A DNA stretch of 47,642 bases from Pseudomonas sp. 14P_8.1_Bac3 (GCF_025466085.1 NZ_JANLOD010000073.1:1-47642), one strand, 5' to 3'; positions 1 to 7,687 are shown, counted from the stretch's first letter. The notes: generated by a model from the letters alone, not told the origin. Translations and numbers: made by a program.

Positions 1-757
1 GCATCAACAAACACAGTACCGCTTCATCGCTGGCCAGCAGCTGGACTTTTTCCATGGCCTGCGGCGCGGTCGTTGCGAGCTGGGTCAGCTGCGCGGCAGC
101 ACTGCCCAGGCGATCAGCAAATTGTCCGGGGTCTTGCAGGATGTCCGAGAGCAGCTCGATCCGGCCCCACACGCCGCTGATCGCCGTCCAGGTTCCCGCA
201 AGCAGGCCGTTGCCCGTCGCGGCGAACGCCGACTGCGACCACTGCGGTTTGAACCCTTGCCACTCGCTGCGCAGCCAGGCTTGAAGTTGTTCGGTCAGAT
301 CGTCGTAGGAAGCGAAGAGCGCACTCACCTGCTCCGGGGTCACCTCACTCTGCACATGAAGGCGATAAAACTTGCCCGGCGTGCCCTTGAACTGGCCTTT
401 ACCGTGTTGATCGAGCAAGACGCGGGTCTTTTCGCCTCCATCAACAGCGATCACATCAACCTGAATATTTCCCAGGGGAATGTCATGGACCGACTCGAAC
501 TTGCTCTCGATCTGCAGAATTCCGCTCTTCGGACACTGCGCAACACTGGAGAAAAAGGTGTCATCGTCACTGCTCACCGACGTGGTGATATCACCCAGTT
601 TGATCTGCCGCTCCATGCCCATCAGCGAGGGCATGTCCAGCGCGTGGCTGACCGTGTTGGTGCTGCGGTTCAAAAAGCCCTGAAGTTGCTCTCGATATAA
701 ACGCAGCGTGTCTTGGAAACCGTCGAGCTGCTGCTCGATGCGTTCGATGGAGTCCAT
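1..757 (-). CDS. Unidentified protein, N-terminal part only (runs off the left edge); possible toxin or secreted effector
   Basis: The frame is open to the window edge, so 252 codons from the N-terminus are visible and the C-terminus is missing. It begins MDSIERIEQQLDGF, a helical region, followed by a beta-rich stretch with two charged turns. Near residues 180-215 there is a Gly/Trp/Ala-rich segment (GNGLLAGTW, ISGVWG) like the linker or membrane-inserting part of polymorphic toxins and T6SS effectors. There is no signal peptide. The ATG at 757 has no good Shine-Dalgarno and overlaps the stop of a tiny upstream ORF, so translation may be coupled. I do not recognise the family. The effector idea is inference from composition only; no VgrG, PAAR or immunity gene lies inside the window. 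Confidence 0.6.
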   Translation of the reverse strand, partial: MDSIERIEQQLDGFQDTLRLYREQLQGFLNRSTNTVSHALDMPSLMGMERQIKLGDITTSVSSDDDTFFSSVAQCPKSGILQIESKFESVHDIPLGNIQVDVIAVDGGEKTRVLLDQHGKGQFKGTPGKFYRLHVQSEVTPEQVSALFASYDDLTEQLQAWLRSEWQGFKPQWSQSAFAATGNGLLAGTWTAISGVWGRIELLSDILQDPGQFADRLGSAAAQLTQLATTAPQAMEKVQLLASDEAVLCLLM

Positions 758-804
758 CAACGCACCGCAAGGCGCGAAGTGAGCTGAAAAATCGGGTCGA
801 TCAT
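757..804 (-). other. Possible 15-codon leader ORF overlapping the next start
   Basis: An ATG at 804, preceded by a weak GAGAG Shine-Dalgarno, opens a short frame (MIDPIFQLTSRLAVR). Its stop TGA shares one base with the ATG of the downstream unidentified gene. This stop-start overlap is typical of translational coupling. It may instead be chance, or mark a frameshift at the 5' end of the large gene, whose own frame stays open up to about 854. Confidence 0.25.
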
Positions 805-940
805 GAGCAAGCTCTCGCGCAAAAAAGGGTGCGCGAAACTCTGCTGGGGATTAATCGAGAATGGAGTCAGGAAAGTAGGATATGACTGTAGGGCATGTCT
901 CTAAACACCGATCGCCGAACCGCGGACCGGCAGAAATGCA

Positions 941-972
941 AACGTGGCGTCAGGTTTCCCACACGCCACGTT
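941..972 (-). terminator. Perfect 10-bp hairpin downstream of the XRE/Sel1 operon
   Basis: AACGTGGCGT at 941-950 and ACGCCACGTT at 963-972 form a perfect stem with a 12-nt loop, 26 bp past the stop of the Sel1 gene. On the minus strand the stem is followed by only a weak T-rich tail, so it is a plausible but not ideal intrinsic terminator. Confidence 0.45.
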
Positions 973-997
973 GGTTGATGGGACGATCGCGGAGGTA

Positions 998-1402
998 TCA
1001 GGCGGGGCCGTCAGTGGACAGCTCTTTCAGCTTGATCTCAGCCAACGGATGCCCCGCCTTCGCAGCGATCGCCCAAAACCGAGCCGCTTCAGCCGGATCC
1101 GGCGCCTTACTCGGCGTTCCCGCCAGACTGATCACCCCCACCTGATACGCTGCTTTGCCATCGCCTGCCAGAGCCGCCAGGCGCAGCAACCGGACACCTT
1201 CCTCACGAGCCCCGAGGCCAACGCCGCGAAAGGTCAGGATGTGGCCATAGAAGCTTTGAGCGTCGATGTCCCCCAGATTGGCCATGCGCGCGAACTGGCC
1301 TTCAAGCCAATGCCAGCCACGGGGCTGGCGCACAAACCACGACCAATGAAACAGCCGACGGGCCAGCCAGTAGCCGGCCCGCGCCTTGAGCCGCAAAAAC
1401 AT
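998..1402 (-). CDS. Sel1-repeat (TPR-like) protein
   Basis: A 134-residue protein with an N-terminal Trp/Arg-rich helix (residues 1-35) and then at least two Sel1-like repeats, seen as the spacing A-x-Y/F-x-G...A..G....A....A.L.AA.AG (for example AALAGDGKAAYQVG and AIAAKAGHPLAEIKL). Sel1 repeats are alpha-helical solenoids that mediate protein-protein contacts. No signal peptide is evident, though the WLARRLFHWSWF stretch could be amphipathic. Its ATG directly follows the stop of the upstream gene, so it is the last gene of a three-gene operon. Partner and function are unknown. Confidence 0.8.
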   Translation of the reverse strand: MFLRLKARAGYWLARRLFHWSWFVRQPRGWHWLEGQFARMANLGDIDAQSFYGHILTFRGVGLGAREEGVRLLRLAALAGDGKAAYQVGVISLAGTPSKAPDPAEAARFWAIAAKAGHPLAEIKLKELSTDGPA

Positions 1403-1774
1403 TCAGGCCTCGGCCGATTCGGGGTATTCGTACTCGAACACGCGCACCACTTCCGAGGCATGCCAGGATGCGGCGGCGACACCGTCGGATGGTCCGGAAA
1501 ATCGCCCCAGACGCTCGACACATTCGAAGAAGCCGGTGCGTGGCAGGCGACTGGCGCCCTGGCTGATCACCAGCGAACTGCGCAACGGCTGTTCGGCTTT
1601 GGCGTCCAGCGCGGCCAAATGCTCAAGCGCGGCGGTCAAGGTTTGCATGGCCGGCGTCGGCAGTTGCAGTCGCTCCAGCAACGCACGGTAGGTCAGCAAA
1701 TGTCGCTGGCGGCGTGCCTGATCCAGCTCGCCCAGCAACCCGTCCCAATGTTGACGACTGATGCGTACGCTCAC
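1403..1774 (-). CDS. Conserved hypothetical protein in XRE operon
   Basis: A 123-residue protein, predicted helical in its first 70 residues (leucine- and arginine-rich, LLTYRALLERLQL), ending in an acidic tail EYEYPESAEA. I recognise no domain. The start ATG overlaps the stop of the XRE regulator gene by four bases (ATGA) and the stop abuts the ATG of the Sel1 gene, so the three are almost certainly translated from one message. The tight coupling suggests that the product works with the regulator or with the Sel1 protein. Confidence 0.75.
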   Translation of the reverse strand: MSVRISRQHWDGLLGELDQARRQRHLLTYRALLERLQLPTPAMQTLTAALEHLAALDAKAEQPLRSSLVISQGASRLPRTGFFECVERLGRFSGPSDGVAAASWHASEVVRVFEYEYPESAEA

Positions 1775-2112
1775 GATTCATCCCTCCATCCTGGCACCGT
1801 CAATTCCCAGGCCAGGCTGCGGCGAATCGCAGCGTCGGGTTGACGCTCGCCACTTTCGATCAAGGCCAGATAAGACGGGCTGATGCCTACCGTGCGGGCG
1901 AGCGCCTCAATGGCGATGCCCTTTCCTTCGCGCAAACTGCGTAGTTGATCCAGGCCTGGAAGAATCTGGCCTGGCGCTGCCGCGTGACGCACTGTGGCCT
2001 CTCGCGGGGGTGATGGATCGATACCTGCTGCTTTCAGTAGAGCCTGATACTGAGCCCACGGCAGAACCGCATATTCGGGCTCGCCTTCGCGTGTGATTAT
2101 CTGAATATCCAT
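1771..2112 (-). CDS. XRE-family helix-turn-helix regulator
   Basis: A 113-residue protein. Residues 1-30 (MDIQIITREGEPEYAVLPW) form a short beta/alpha module of the kind seen at the start of some antitoxin-like proteins. Residues about 53-106 are a canonical XRE/Cro helix-turn-helix: LRSLREGKGI, ALARTVGISPSYLALIESGER, then a final helix. I chose the ATG at 2112 because GGGGAA lies five bases upstream; an in-frame GTG at 2136 lacks a comparable site. First gene of a tightly overlapping operon with an unknown protein and a Sel1 protein. It probably regulates its own operon, but no operator was identified. Confidence 0.85.
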   Translation of the reverse strand: MDIQIITREGEPEYAVLPWAQYQALLKAAGIDPSPPREATVRHAAAPGQILPGLDQLRSLREGKGIAIEALARTVGISPSYLALIESGERQPDAAIRRSLAWELTVPGWRDES

Positions 2113-2224
2113 GACTTCCCCGTAGGACAACGACACTTAGCGAGTCGGCGCTTTTCCCTAGAAGTGTAATCCTAACAGCGGCCAAGGTCGCGGGGGTATG
2201 AATATAGGGAGGATCCTGAATGGC

Positions 2225-2680
2225 TCAGGTTTTTTTCGGCCCCTGAAGTTGAAGTTGTTCCGGGGTATCGGGCAGCCGCTCGACCACCGCCAGCTTCTCC
2301 GGCAATTGGCGTTTGCGCCAGGCGCGGAATGCGTTGAGCTCGTCATCGAGGACTTTCATCAGCCAGGCGAGCACGGCAATGTCATCGAGCATGCCGAATA
2401 CCGGGATGAAGTCTGGAATCGCATCCACGGGGCTCAGGAAATACATCAGGCCGGCCACCACCGAGACTAGCGCTTTCGGGCTGATGGCCCGGTATTCGCC
2501 ACGCCAGTACGCCAGGCACAATGCCTGCAACAAACGCAGATCGTCTTTCATCTTGCCCAGACGGGCTCCCTGGCTGGCACCTTTGCTGGCCACTGCAAAC
2601 AGCAGGGTCGGCAAACGGCCGCGGGCAAGCAGGCGTCCAGCCAGCGGCAGGAAACGAGCGAAATTCCAAGGTGCTTTCAT
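2225..2680 (-). CDS. YkvA family (DUF1232) small membrane protein
   Basis: A 151-residue protein with the DUF1232 core at about residues 60-105: a membrane helix (ALVSVVAGLMYFLSPVD) followed by the signature SPVDAIPDFIPVFGMLDD. The family's biochemical role is unknown. It is flanked by Lys/Arg-rich segments. I start at the second of two tandem ATGs because GGGAGG is 4 bases upstream of it and only 1 base from the first; an upstream in-frame ATG at 2707 has no site. Two perfect DnaA boxes lie 20-42 bp before the start codon, which may make expression respond to DnaA. Confidence 0.85.
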   Translation of the reverse strand: MKAPWNFARFLPLAGRLLARGRLPTLLFAVASKGASQGARLGKMKDDLRLLQALCLAYWRGEYRAISPKALVSVVAGLMYFLSPVDAIPDFIPVFGMLDDIAVLAWLMKVLDDELNAFRAWRKRQLPEKLAVVERLPDTPEQLQLQGPKKT

Positions 2681-2699
2681 CATTCCTCCCGCTGAAATG

Positions 2700-2722
2700 T
2701 TATCCACACAAATTGTGGATAA
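2700..2722. promoter_or_regulatory. Inverted pair of perfect DnaA boxes
   Basis: TTATCCACA at 2700-2708 and its exact reverse complement TGTGGATAA at 2714-2722, separated by five bases (CAAAT). Both match the DnaA-box consensus TTATCCACA without mismatch. The pair sits in the leader/promoter region of the YkvA gene. It could be a DnaA-controlled promoter or a titration site; no origin-type AT-rich repeats or dnaA gene are nearby. Confidence 0.6.
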
Positions 2723-2923
2723 CCTTGTGAACAGAGCCGCATTTCACAGCTGAAAGCCCCGTTTCATAAGGGCCAGACTCAGATCGGGCGTTTTTTACTC
2801 ACATAAAAAAACCCAAGATTTCATTGACTTGGCGCTCATGCGCGGCTAGCGAGGCGTCTTCAATGCTATGACTGCATCCTGCAACATCCGTTCGCTTTGT
2901 TTACCCGCACTGAACCCCAGATG

Positions 2924-2955
2924 CAACAACGCCCCGCATAAGCGAGGCGTTGTTG
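2924..2955 (-). terminator. Hairpin downstream of the FKBP gene
   Basis: An inverted repeat CAACAACGCC...GGCGTTGTTG with a short loop lies 16 bp past the FKBP stop codon. The stem is strong, with one internal mismatch, but no clear T-run follows on the minus strand, so termination here is likely but unproven. Confidence 0.5.
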
Positions 2956-2971
2956 GCAGACCGGACGCTGA

Positions 2972-3688
2972 TTACTTCGCGGCGTCGTCTTGCTTGGCTG
3001 GATCCTTGATGGCCAGCAGTTCCAGGTCGAATACCAGCACCGAGTTGGCTGGAATCGCCGGGCTTGGGCTTTGTGCGCCGTAAGCCAGTTCGCTAGGGAT
3101 GTACAGTTTGTACTTCTCGCCAACATGCATCAATTGCAGGCCTTCGACCCAACCCGGGATCACACCGCTGACCGGCAGATCGATCGGGCTGCCGCGCTCG
3201 ACGGAGCTGTCGAACACGGTACCGTTGGTCAGCTTACCGGTGTAGTGAACAGTCACTACGTCAGTCGGCTTGGGCTGTGGGCCGTCGGCTTTCTTGACTA
3301 CTTCATACTGCAGGCCAGAAGCAGTGGTGGTGACACCGGCTTTCTTGGCATTGTCTTCGAGGAATTTCTTGCCAGCGGCTGCCGACTCTTCACTCATTTT
3401 GGCCATGCGTTCTTCAGCACGCTTTTGCAGTGCGGCGAAGGCTTCGACCAGTTCTTCGTCTTTCAGCTTCTGTTCTTTCTTGCCGACGGCATCTTCGATG
3501 CCTTGGGCTACGGCTTTGGAGTCCAGGTCATCCATGCCTTCTTGGGCGAGGCTCTTGCCCATGTTCAGGCCAATCCCGTAGGAAGCTTTTTGCGCCGGGG
3601 TTTTCAGCTCTACGCTGGTCTGCGAGTCACAACCCGCAAGTACCAGGCTAACCAGGGCCACCGCCGCCGCCAACCGATGCTGTTTCAT
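2972..3688 (-). CDS. FKBP-type peptidyl-prolyl cis-trans isomerase, Mip/FkpA-like lipoprotein
   Basis: 238 residues. A lipoprotein signal ends in LVLAGC with the lipidated cysteine at residue 20. Residues about 30-125 form the helical FKBP N-terminal dimerisation domain, and about 140-228 the catalytic FKBP fold (VTVHYTGKLTNGTVFDSS, GVIPGWVEGLQLM, YIPSELAYG). Proteins of this type act as chaperones and prolyl isomerases in the periplasm; the position +2 residue is Asp (C-D), which in enterobacteria favours inner-membrane retention but is less decisive in Pseudomonas. Start supported by AAGGAAA upstream. In PAO1, as I recall, the same gene precedes rdgC (PA3262-PA3263); here the dihaem/catalase pair and tRNAs lie between. 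Confidence 0.92.
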   Translation of the reverse strand: MKQHRLAAAVALVSLVLAGCDSQTSVELKTPAQKASYGIGLNMGKSLAQEGMDDLDSKAVAQGIEDAVGKKEQKLKDEELVEAFAALQKRAEERMAKMSEESAAAGKKFLEDNAKKAGVTTTASGLQYEVVKKADGPQPKPTDVVTVHYTGKLTNGTVFDSSVERGSPIDLPVSGVIPGWVEGLQLMHVGEKYKLYIPSELAYGAQSPSPAIPANSVLVFDLELLAIKDPAKQDDAAK

Positions 3689-3948
3689 GCTATTTCCTTG
3701 TTCATGCGCCTAAAGGGCAATCGAGTAAAGCCGCGAGCTTATCAGGCGGCCACGACCAATGGCTACCGGCATGAGAGCAGGAAACCTCCGATAAGTTCAG
3801 GTGTTGTAACGCATTTCCGGAATCGGCTGATGAAGCTTCTGTCATCTTCGCCCCACGGACACAGCTGACCCATCCCACACACTCTGGCGTAATGGCCACT
3901 TGCCGCACGTTTGCGGCTCAGGCATAAGAGAGCGACAAATCGACAAGG

Positions 3949-5766
3949 ATGTTTATCTTGCGCCTCTTTTATCGCTTGCTGGTTCTGATCATTGCGCTGC
4001 TGGGCGTGGCCCTGGCAGTGGTTCTGTACTACGTCGCCAATCCGAAGCTGCCGCCGTGGACTCCTGCAAAACAGGTGCATTACCTGGAACAATGGAGCTC
4101 GGCTGACCGCCAGACCTACTACTTCACGCCCCAGGGCACGCAAGTCAAAGGCTTGCGCTACGACTGGTTCAATGCGCTCGAGCTGCCTTTTTCGCAGCAG
4201 CGATTTGCCGCTCCGGAATACCTGGCGCGCTTCGGTTTCCTGGTCGATCCGGGTCAGAAAGCCACGCCAGACAATCCGGGCAACCTGCCGGTAGGTTTCG
4301 CCCGGCATCAAAACCCCGGCAGCCCGGACCAGTTCCTGGACATCACCTGCGCCGCCTGCCACACCGGCGAGTTGCGCTTCAACGGCCAGGCGATCCGTAT
4401 CGATGGTGGTTCGGCGCAGCATGTCTTGCCGTCCAGTGTTCCTACATTGCGCGGTGGCAGTTTCGGACAGGCACTGGTCGCCAGTCTCGCGTCGACTTAC
4501 TACAACCCCTGGAAATTCGAACGCTTCGCCCGCAACGTGCTGGGCCAGGACTACGACGCCCGAAATGAACAACTGCGCAAAAACTTCAAGGCATCCCTCG
4601 ATACCTTCCTGAAAGTCGCCTGGATTGACACTCACCGCGGGCTCTACCCGACCGAGGAAGGCCCTGGCCGTACGGATGCGTTCGGGCGTATCGCCAACGC
4701 CAGTTTCGGCGACGCCATTTCACCGGCCAACTACCGGGTCGCCAACGCGCCGGTCGACTATCCGCAACTGTGGGACATGTGGACCTTCGACTGGGTGCAG
4801 TGGAACGGCTCGGCGCAGCAGCCGATGGCGCGCAATATCGGCGAAGCTCTGGGTGTGGGGGCCACGCTTAACTTCTTCGACAGCAACGGGCAGCCACTCA
4901 GGGGAGAAGATCGCTACCCCTCAAGCGTCCGGGTGCGCGATCTGCATCTCATCGAGGAGACCCTGCAGCGACTCAAACCCCCGGCCTGGCCAGAAGATCT
5001 GTTGGGCGCTGTCGATAAACCGCTGGCAGCCAAGGGTCGCGCGCTGTTCGCCGAAAACTGCGCCGGTTGCCATGTGCCGCGCGTCACCCAGGAAGGCGAG
5101 CGCTGGGTTCAGCATCTGCACATGCTGCCCGTAGACGTCATCGGCACCGACCCGACGGCAGCGAACAACATCGCCAACCACCGTTTCGATTTGACCGCCC
5201 TGCAATGGGACCCGGCGGAGTTGAAGCAAATGGAGGTGAAGCTGCACCCGGAACCCACTGAACCGCTGGATCTGAGCCAGCTGTCGGTGGCCAAGGGTCT
5301 GGCCTACGTCACCGCATTCGTCGAGAACCGCGCTTACCGTGAGGCCAAGGTGACCACGGCGGAGAAACCGCAGATGGATGGCTTCGGCCTGCCGATCGGC
5401 GTACGGGAAAAAGTCGCCTATAAAGCCCGGCCGCTGGCGGGCGTATGGGCAACGGCGCCCTTCCTGCACAACGGCTCGGTGCCGAGCATCTTTCAGTTGC
5501 TTTCGCCTCAGGATGAACGCGCGACCACCTTCTACAAAGGCACGTTCGAATACGACCCGCGGCACCTGGGCTACCGCACCGAAGCCTTCAGTAACGGTTT
5601 CCTGTTCGATACACGCATTACCGGCAACCACAACAGTGGCCATGAATTCCGTGCCGGTGAGCGCGGCAACGGGGTCATCGGCCGGCTGCTGCAACCCGAG
5701 GAGCGCTGGGCGTTGCTGGAATACCTGAAAGTGCTGGGCGGCCCGCTGGAGAAACAACTGCCATGA
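3949..5766 (+). CDS. Membrane-anchored dihaem c-type cytochrome, RoxA-like (cytochrome c peroxidase superfamily)
   Basis: 605 residues with one N-terminal membrane helix (about 8-28) and a periplasmic remainder. Two c-haem attachment motifs are present: CAACH at 134-138 and CAGCH at 371-375. The spacing and the conserved motif RPLAGVWATAPFLHNGSVP near residue 495 place it with the RoxA/MauG/CcpA group; RoxA (rubber oxygenase) is a dihaem dioxygenase of about 680 residues. The substrate cannot be read from sequence. The stop overlaps or abuts the start of a membrane-anchored catalase-like protein, implying joint function with peroxides. The start is uncertain: ATG at 3949 has no well-spaced site, whereas a TTG at 3958 has AAGGA eight bases upstream. 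Confidence 0.88.
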   Translation: MFILRLFYRLLVLIIALLGVALAVVLYYVANPKLPPWTPAKQVHYLEQWSSADRQTYYFTPQGTQVKGLRYDWFNALELPFSQQRFAAPEYLARFGFLVDPGQKATPDNPGNLPVGFARHQNPGSPDQFLDITCAACHTGELRFNGQAIRIDGGSAQHVLPSSVPTLRGGSFGQALVASLASTYYNPWKFERFARNVLGQDYDARNEQLRKNFKASLDTFLKVAWIDTHRGLYPTEEGPGRTDAFGRIANASFGDAISPANYRVANAPVDYPQLWDMWTFDWVQWNGSAQQPMARNIGEALGVGATLNFFDSNGQPLRGEDRYPSSVRVRDLHLIEETLQRLKPPAWPEDLLGAVDKPLAAKGRALFAENCAGCHVPRVTQEGERWVQHLHMLPVDVIGTDPTAANNIANHRFDLTALQWDPAELKQMEVKLHPEPTEPLDLSQLSVAKGLAYVTAFVENRAYREAKVTTAEKPQMDGFGLPIGVREKVAYKARPLAGVWATAPFLHNGSVPSIFQLLSPQDERATTFYKGTFEYDPRHLGYRTEAFSNGFLFDTRITGNHNSGHEFRAGERGNGVIGRLLQPEERWALLEYLKVLGGPLEKQLP

Positions 5767-5795
5767 TCATGACCACCTTCAAAAAGGATTTACCG

Positions 5796-6932
5796 ATGCT
5801 GGCCCGGTTCTGGCTGTGGCTGGGTCGCCTGCTCGGCAAGACCCTGCTGATTCTGCTGGGTATCGGCCTGCTCGGCTGGGCGCTGGCCACGGCGTGGTTT
5901 GCCTGGCAACACCGCGGCCCGGTCTCGGCGCTGGAGCAGATCCCGGACGGCGAAGCCGCCATGACCCAAGACGTGATCCAGACCGCGGTGCGCATTGTCG
6001 ATCAGCACCGCGAAAGCACCCGCTACCTGCGCGATGCCCACGCCAAGGCCCATGGCTGCGTGAAGGCCGAAGTGCAGGTGTTGCCGGAACTCGCGCAGGA
6101 CTTGCGCCAAGGTGTCTTCAGTGAACCGGGCAAACGCTGGCAGGCCACCCTGCGCCTGTCCAACGGCAACGCGTATCCGCAGTTCGACAGCATGCGTGAT
6201 GCCCGCGGTATGGCGATCAAACTGCTCGATGTGCCGGGCAAACAGTTGCTCGGCGACCGCGAAGGGCAGCACGAGCAGGACTTCGTGATGTTCAGCCATC
6301 CGAACTTTTTCGTCAGCAACGTCGCCGAGTACCGTCAGAATGTCGCGGCGCAGGCGGATGGAAAAAAGGTCATGGCGTTTTTTCCGGGCTGGGATCCCCG
6401 GAGCTGGCAGGTCCGACATCTGTTCATCGCCCTCGCGACACTGTCGCCGCCGCCGGACAGCCCGACGCAGACCACTTATTTTTCGGTGTCACCGTACAAA
6501 TTCGGCGAAACCAACGCCAAGTTCAGAGTGATGCCTGATCCGGACAACTGCCCGGCCTACACCCTGCCCCGACAGAACCACGACCTGCCGAACTTCCTGC
6601 GCAGCGCCCTGACCCAGCAGCTGTCCACGGACCGGGTGCCGGCGTGTTTTGCCCTGCAGATCCAGCGTCAGGATGCGAACAGGTTCATGCCGATCGAAGA
6701 CACCAGCATCGAATGGCGCGAGCAGGATGCCCCCTTCGAAACCGTGGCCCGGATCACCCTGCCCCCTCAGGATTTCGACACCCCGGCGCTGAATCTGCAA
6801 TGCGACAACCTGTCGTTCAACCCGTGGTTCGGCCTGGAGGCGCATCGACCGATTGGCGGGATCAATCGGTTACGCAAGGCCGTGTACGAAGCGGTCAGCG
6901 ATTATCGACACAGCCAGAACGCCAGGCAGTAA
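5796..6932 (+). CDS. Membrane-anchored catalase-family haem protein
   Basis: 378 residues from this start. A membrane helix near the N-terminus (LLILLGIGLLGWALATAW) would place the catalase-like domain in the periplasm. The domain carries the distal histidine in AHGCVKAEVQV (residue 86 here), a core with RDARGMAIKLLDV and DFVMFSHPNFF, and a C-terminal RLRKAVYEAVSDYR segment with the expected proximal tyrosine. This is the short y4iL-like catalase group rather than classical KatA/KatE. I chose ATG 5796 because AAGGAT is six bases upstream; an ATG at 5763 overlapping the cytochrome stop (ATGA) is the alternative. Probably co-transcribed with the RoxA-like cytochrome, perhaps to handle peroxides or lipid hydroperoxides. 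Confidence 0.85.
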   Translation: MLARFWLWLGRLLGKTLLILLGIGLLGWALATAWFAWQHRGPVSALEQIPDGEAAMTQDVIQTAVRIVDQHRESTRYLRDAHAKAHGCVKAEVQVLPELAQDLRQGVFSEPGKRWQATLRLSNGNAYPQFDSMRDARGMAIKLLDVPGKQLLGDREGQHEQDFVMFSHPNFFVSNVAEYRQNVAAQADGKKVMAFFPGWDPRSWQVRHLFIALATLSPPPDSPTQTTYFSVSPYKFGETNAKFRVMPDPDNCPAYTLPRQNHDLPNFLRSALTQQLSTDRVPACFALQIQRQDANRFMPIEDTSIEWREQDAPFETVARITLPPQDFDTPALNLQCDNLSFNPWFGLEAHRPIGGINRLRKAVYEAVSDYRHSQNARQ

Positions 6933-6957
6933 TCGCGCCTCAGGTACCGCGAAACCA

Positions 6958-7052
6958 CTGTGGGAGCGAACCTGCTCGCGATGGATTCGAACGGGGCAGC
7001 CTGAATGCCCGTGCTGTCTGGCAGCCCATCGCGAGCAGGCTCGCCCCCACAG
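6958..7052. repeat. Paired REP element (REPIN-like)
   Basis: Two inverted REP arms: CTGTGGGAGCGAACCTGCTC at the left and the reverse complement of CTGTGGGGGCGAGCCTGCTC at the right, about 45 bp apart. Lies in the gap after the catalase-like gene. Confidence 0.8.
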
Positions 7053-7088
7053 GAGATGGCGCCATCTGCGTGTTAAACCCCAGACAGC

Positions 7089-7116
7089 AAAAAGCCCGCT
7101 CAATGAGCGGGCTTTT
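7089..7116. terminator. Bidirectional terminator between the catalase-like gene and the tRNAs
   Basis: AAAAAGCCCGCTC, a three-base loop, then GAGCGGGCTTTTT: a 13-bp stem with A and T tracts on either side, so it can stop both the plus-strand catalase transcript and the minus-strand tRNA transcript. Confidence 0.85.
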
Positions 7117-7157
7117 TCCGTGATGACCTGGCGTTCAGTGTTCCAGGTGACCGAATA

Positions 7158-7234
7158 TGGCGCAGCGGACGGGACTCGAACCCGCGACCCCCGGCGTGAC
7201 AGGCCGGTATTCTAACCGACTGAACTACCGCTGC
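7158..7234 (-). tRNA. tRNA-Asp (anticodon GTC), copy 1
   Basis: A 77-nt tRNA including an encoded CCA. The acceptor stem GCAGCGG pairs with CCGCTGC, the T-loop is GGTTCGAGTC, and the anticodon loop CCTGTCACG gives GTC. It follows tRNA-Val in the same minus-strand transcript and ends before the terminator at 7089-7116. Confidence 0.97.
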
Positions 7235-7253
7235 GCGTAGCGTTGAAAGCAAG

Positions 7254-7329
7254 TGGTGGGTGATGACGGGATCGAACCGCCGACATTCTGCTTGTAAGGC
7301 AGACGCTCTCCCAGCTGAGCTAATCACCC
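7254..7329 (-). tRNA. tRNA-Val (anticodon TAC), copy 1
   Basis: A 76-nt tRNA with encoded CCA. The acceptor stem GGGTGAT pairs with ATCACCC, the anticodon loop CCTTACAAG gives TAC, and the T-loop is GGTTCGATCC. It is 19 bp upstream of tRNA-Asp copy 1. Confidence 0.97.
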
Positions 7330-7449
7330 TTTACCTTCGTTGCGGGGCGCATTGTGCCACAGATTTTCATAACATGTTGATTTAATTGAAAAATAATTCA
7401 AAAAATCTGAAAACCAGTGAAACGATACACCTGCAAGAACTTCAGGCAG

Positions 7450-7474
7450 AAAAAAGCCCGCGTTAGCGGGCTTT
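7450..7474 (-). terminator. Terminator of the second tRNA pair
   Basis: AAAAAGCCCGC, loop GTTA, GCGGGCTTTT: a stem of 10-11 bp. On the minus strand it ends in a T-tract right after tRNA-Asp copy 2. Confidence 0.85.
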
Positions 7475-7515
7475 TCCGTGGTGACCTGGCGTTCAGCGTT
7501 CCAGGTGACCGAATA

Positions 7516-7592
7516 TGGCGCAGCGGACGGGACTCGAACCCGCGACCCCCGGCGTGACAGGCCGGTATTCTAACCGACTGAACTACCGCTGC
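7516..7592 (-). tRNA. tRNA-Asp (anticodon GTC), copy 2
   Basis: Same mature sequence as the copy at 7158-7234, shifted by exactly 358 bp, with encoded CCA. The 3' flank is also nearly the same as in copy 1, showing that the whole block was duplicated. Confidence 0.97.
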
Positions 7593-7611
7593 GCGTAACA
7601 CTGGAAGCGAA

Positions 7612-7687
7612 TGGTGGGTGATGACGGGATCGAACCGCCGACATTCTGCTTGTAAGGCAGACGCTCTCCCAGCTGAGCTAATCACCC
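7612..7687 (-). tRNA. tRNA-Val (anticodon TAC), copy 2
   Basis: Same mature sequence as the copy at 7254-7329, again shifted by 358 bp. First tRNA of the second Val-Asp transcript. Confidence 0.97.

Noticed and set aside
2112..2136. Upstream GTG start adding MSLSYGEV to the XRE regulator
   Set aside because: The ATG at 2112 has GGGGAA at proper spacing; the GTG does not.
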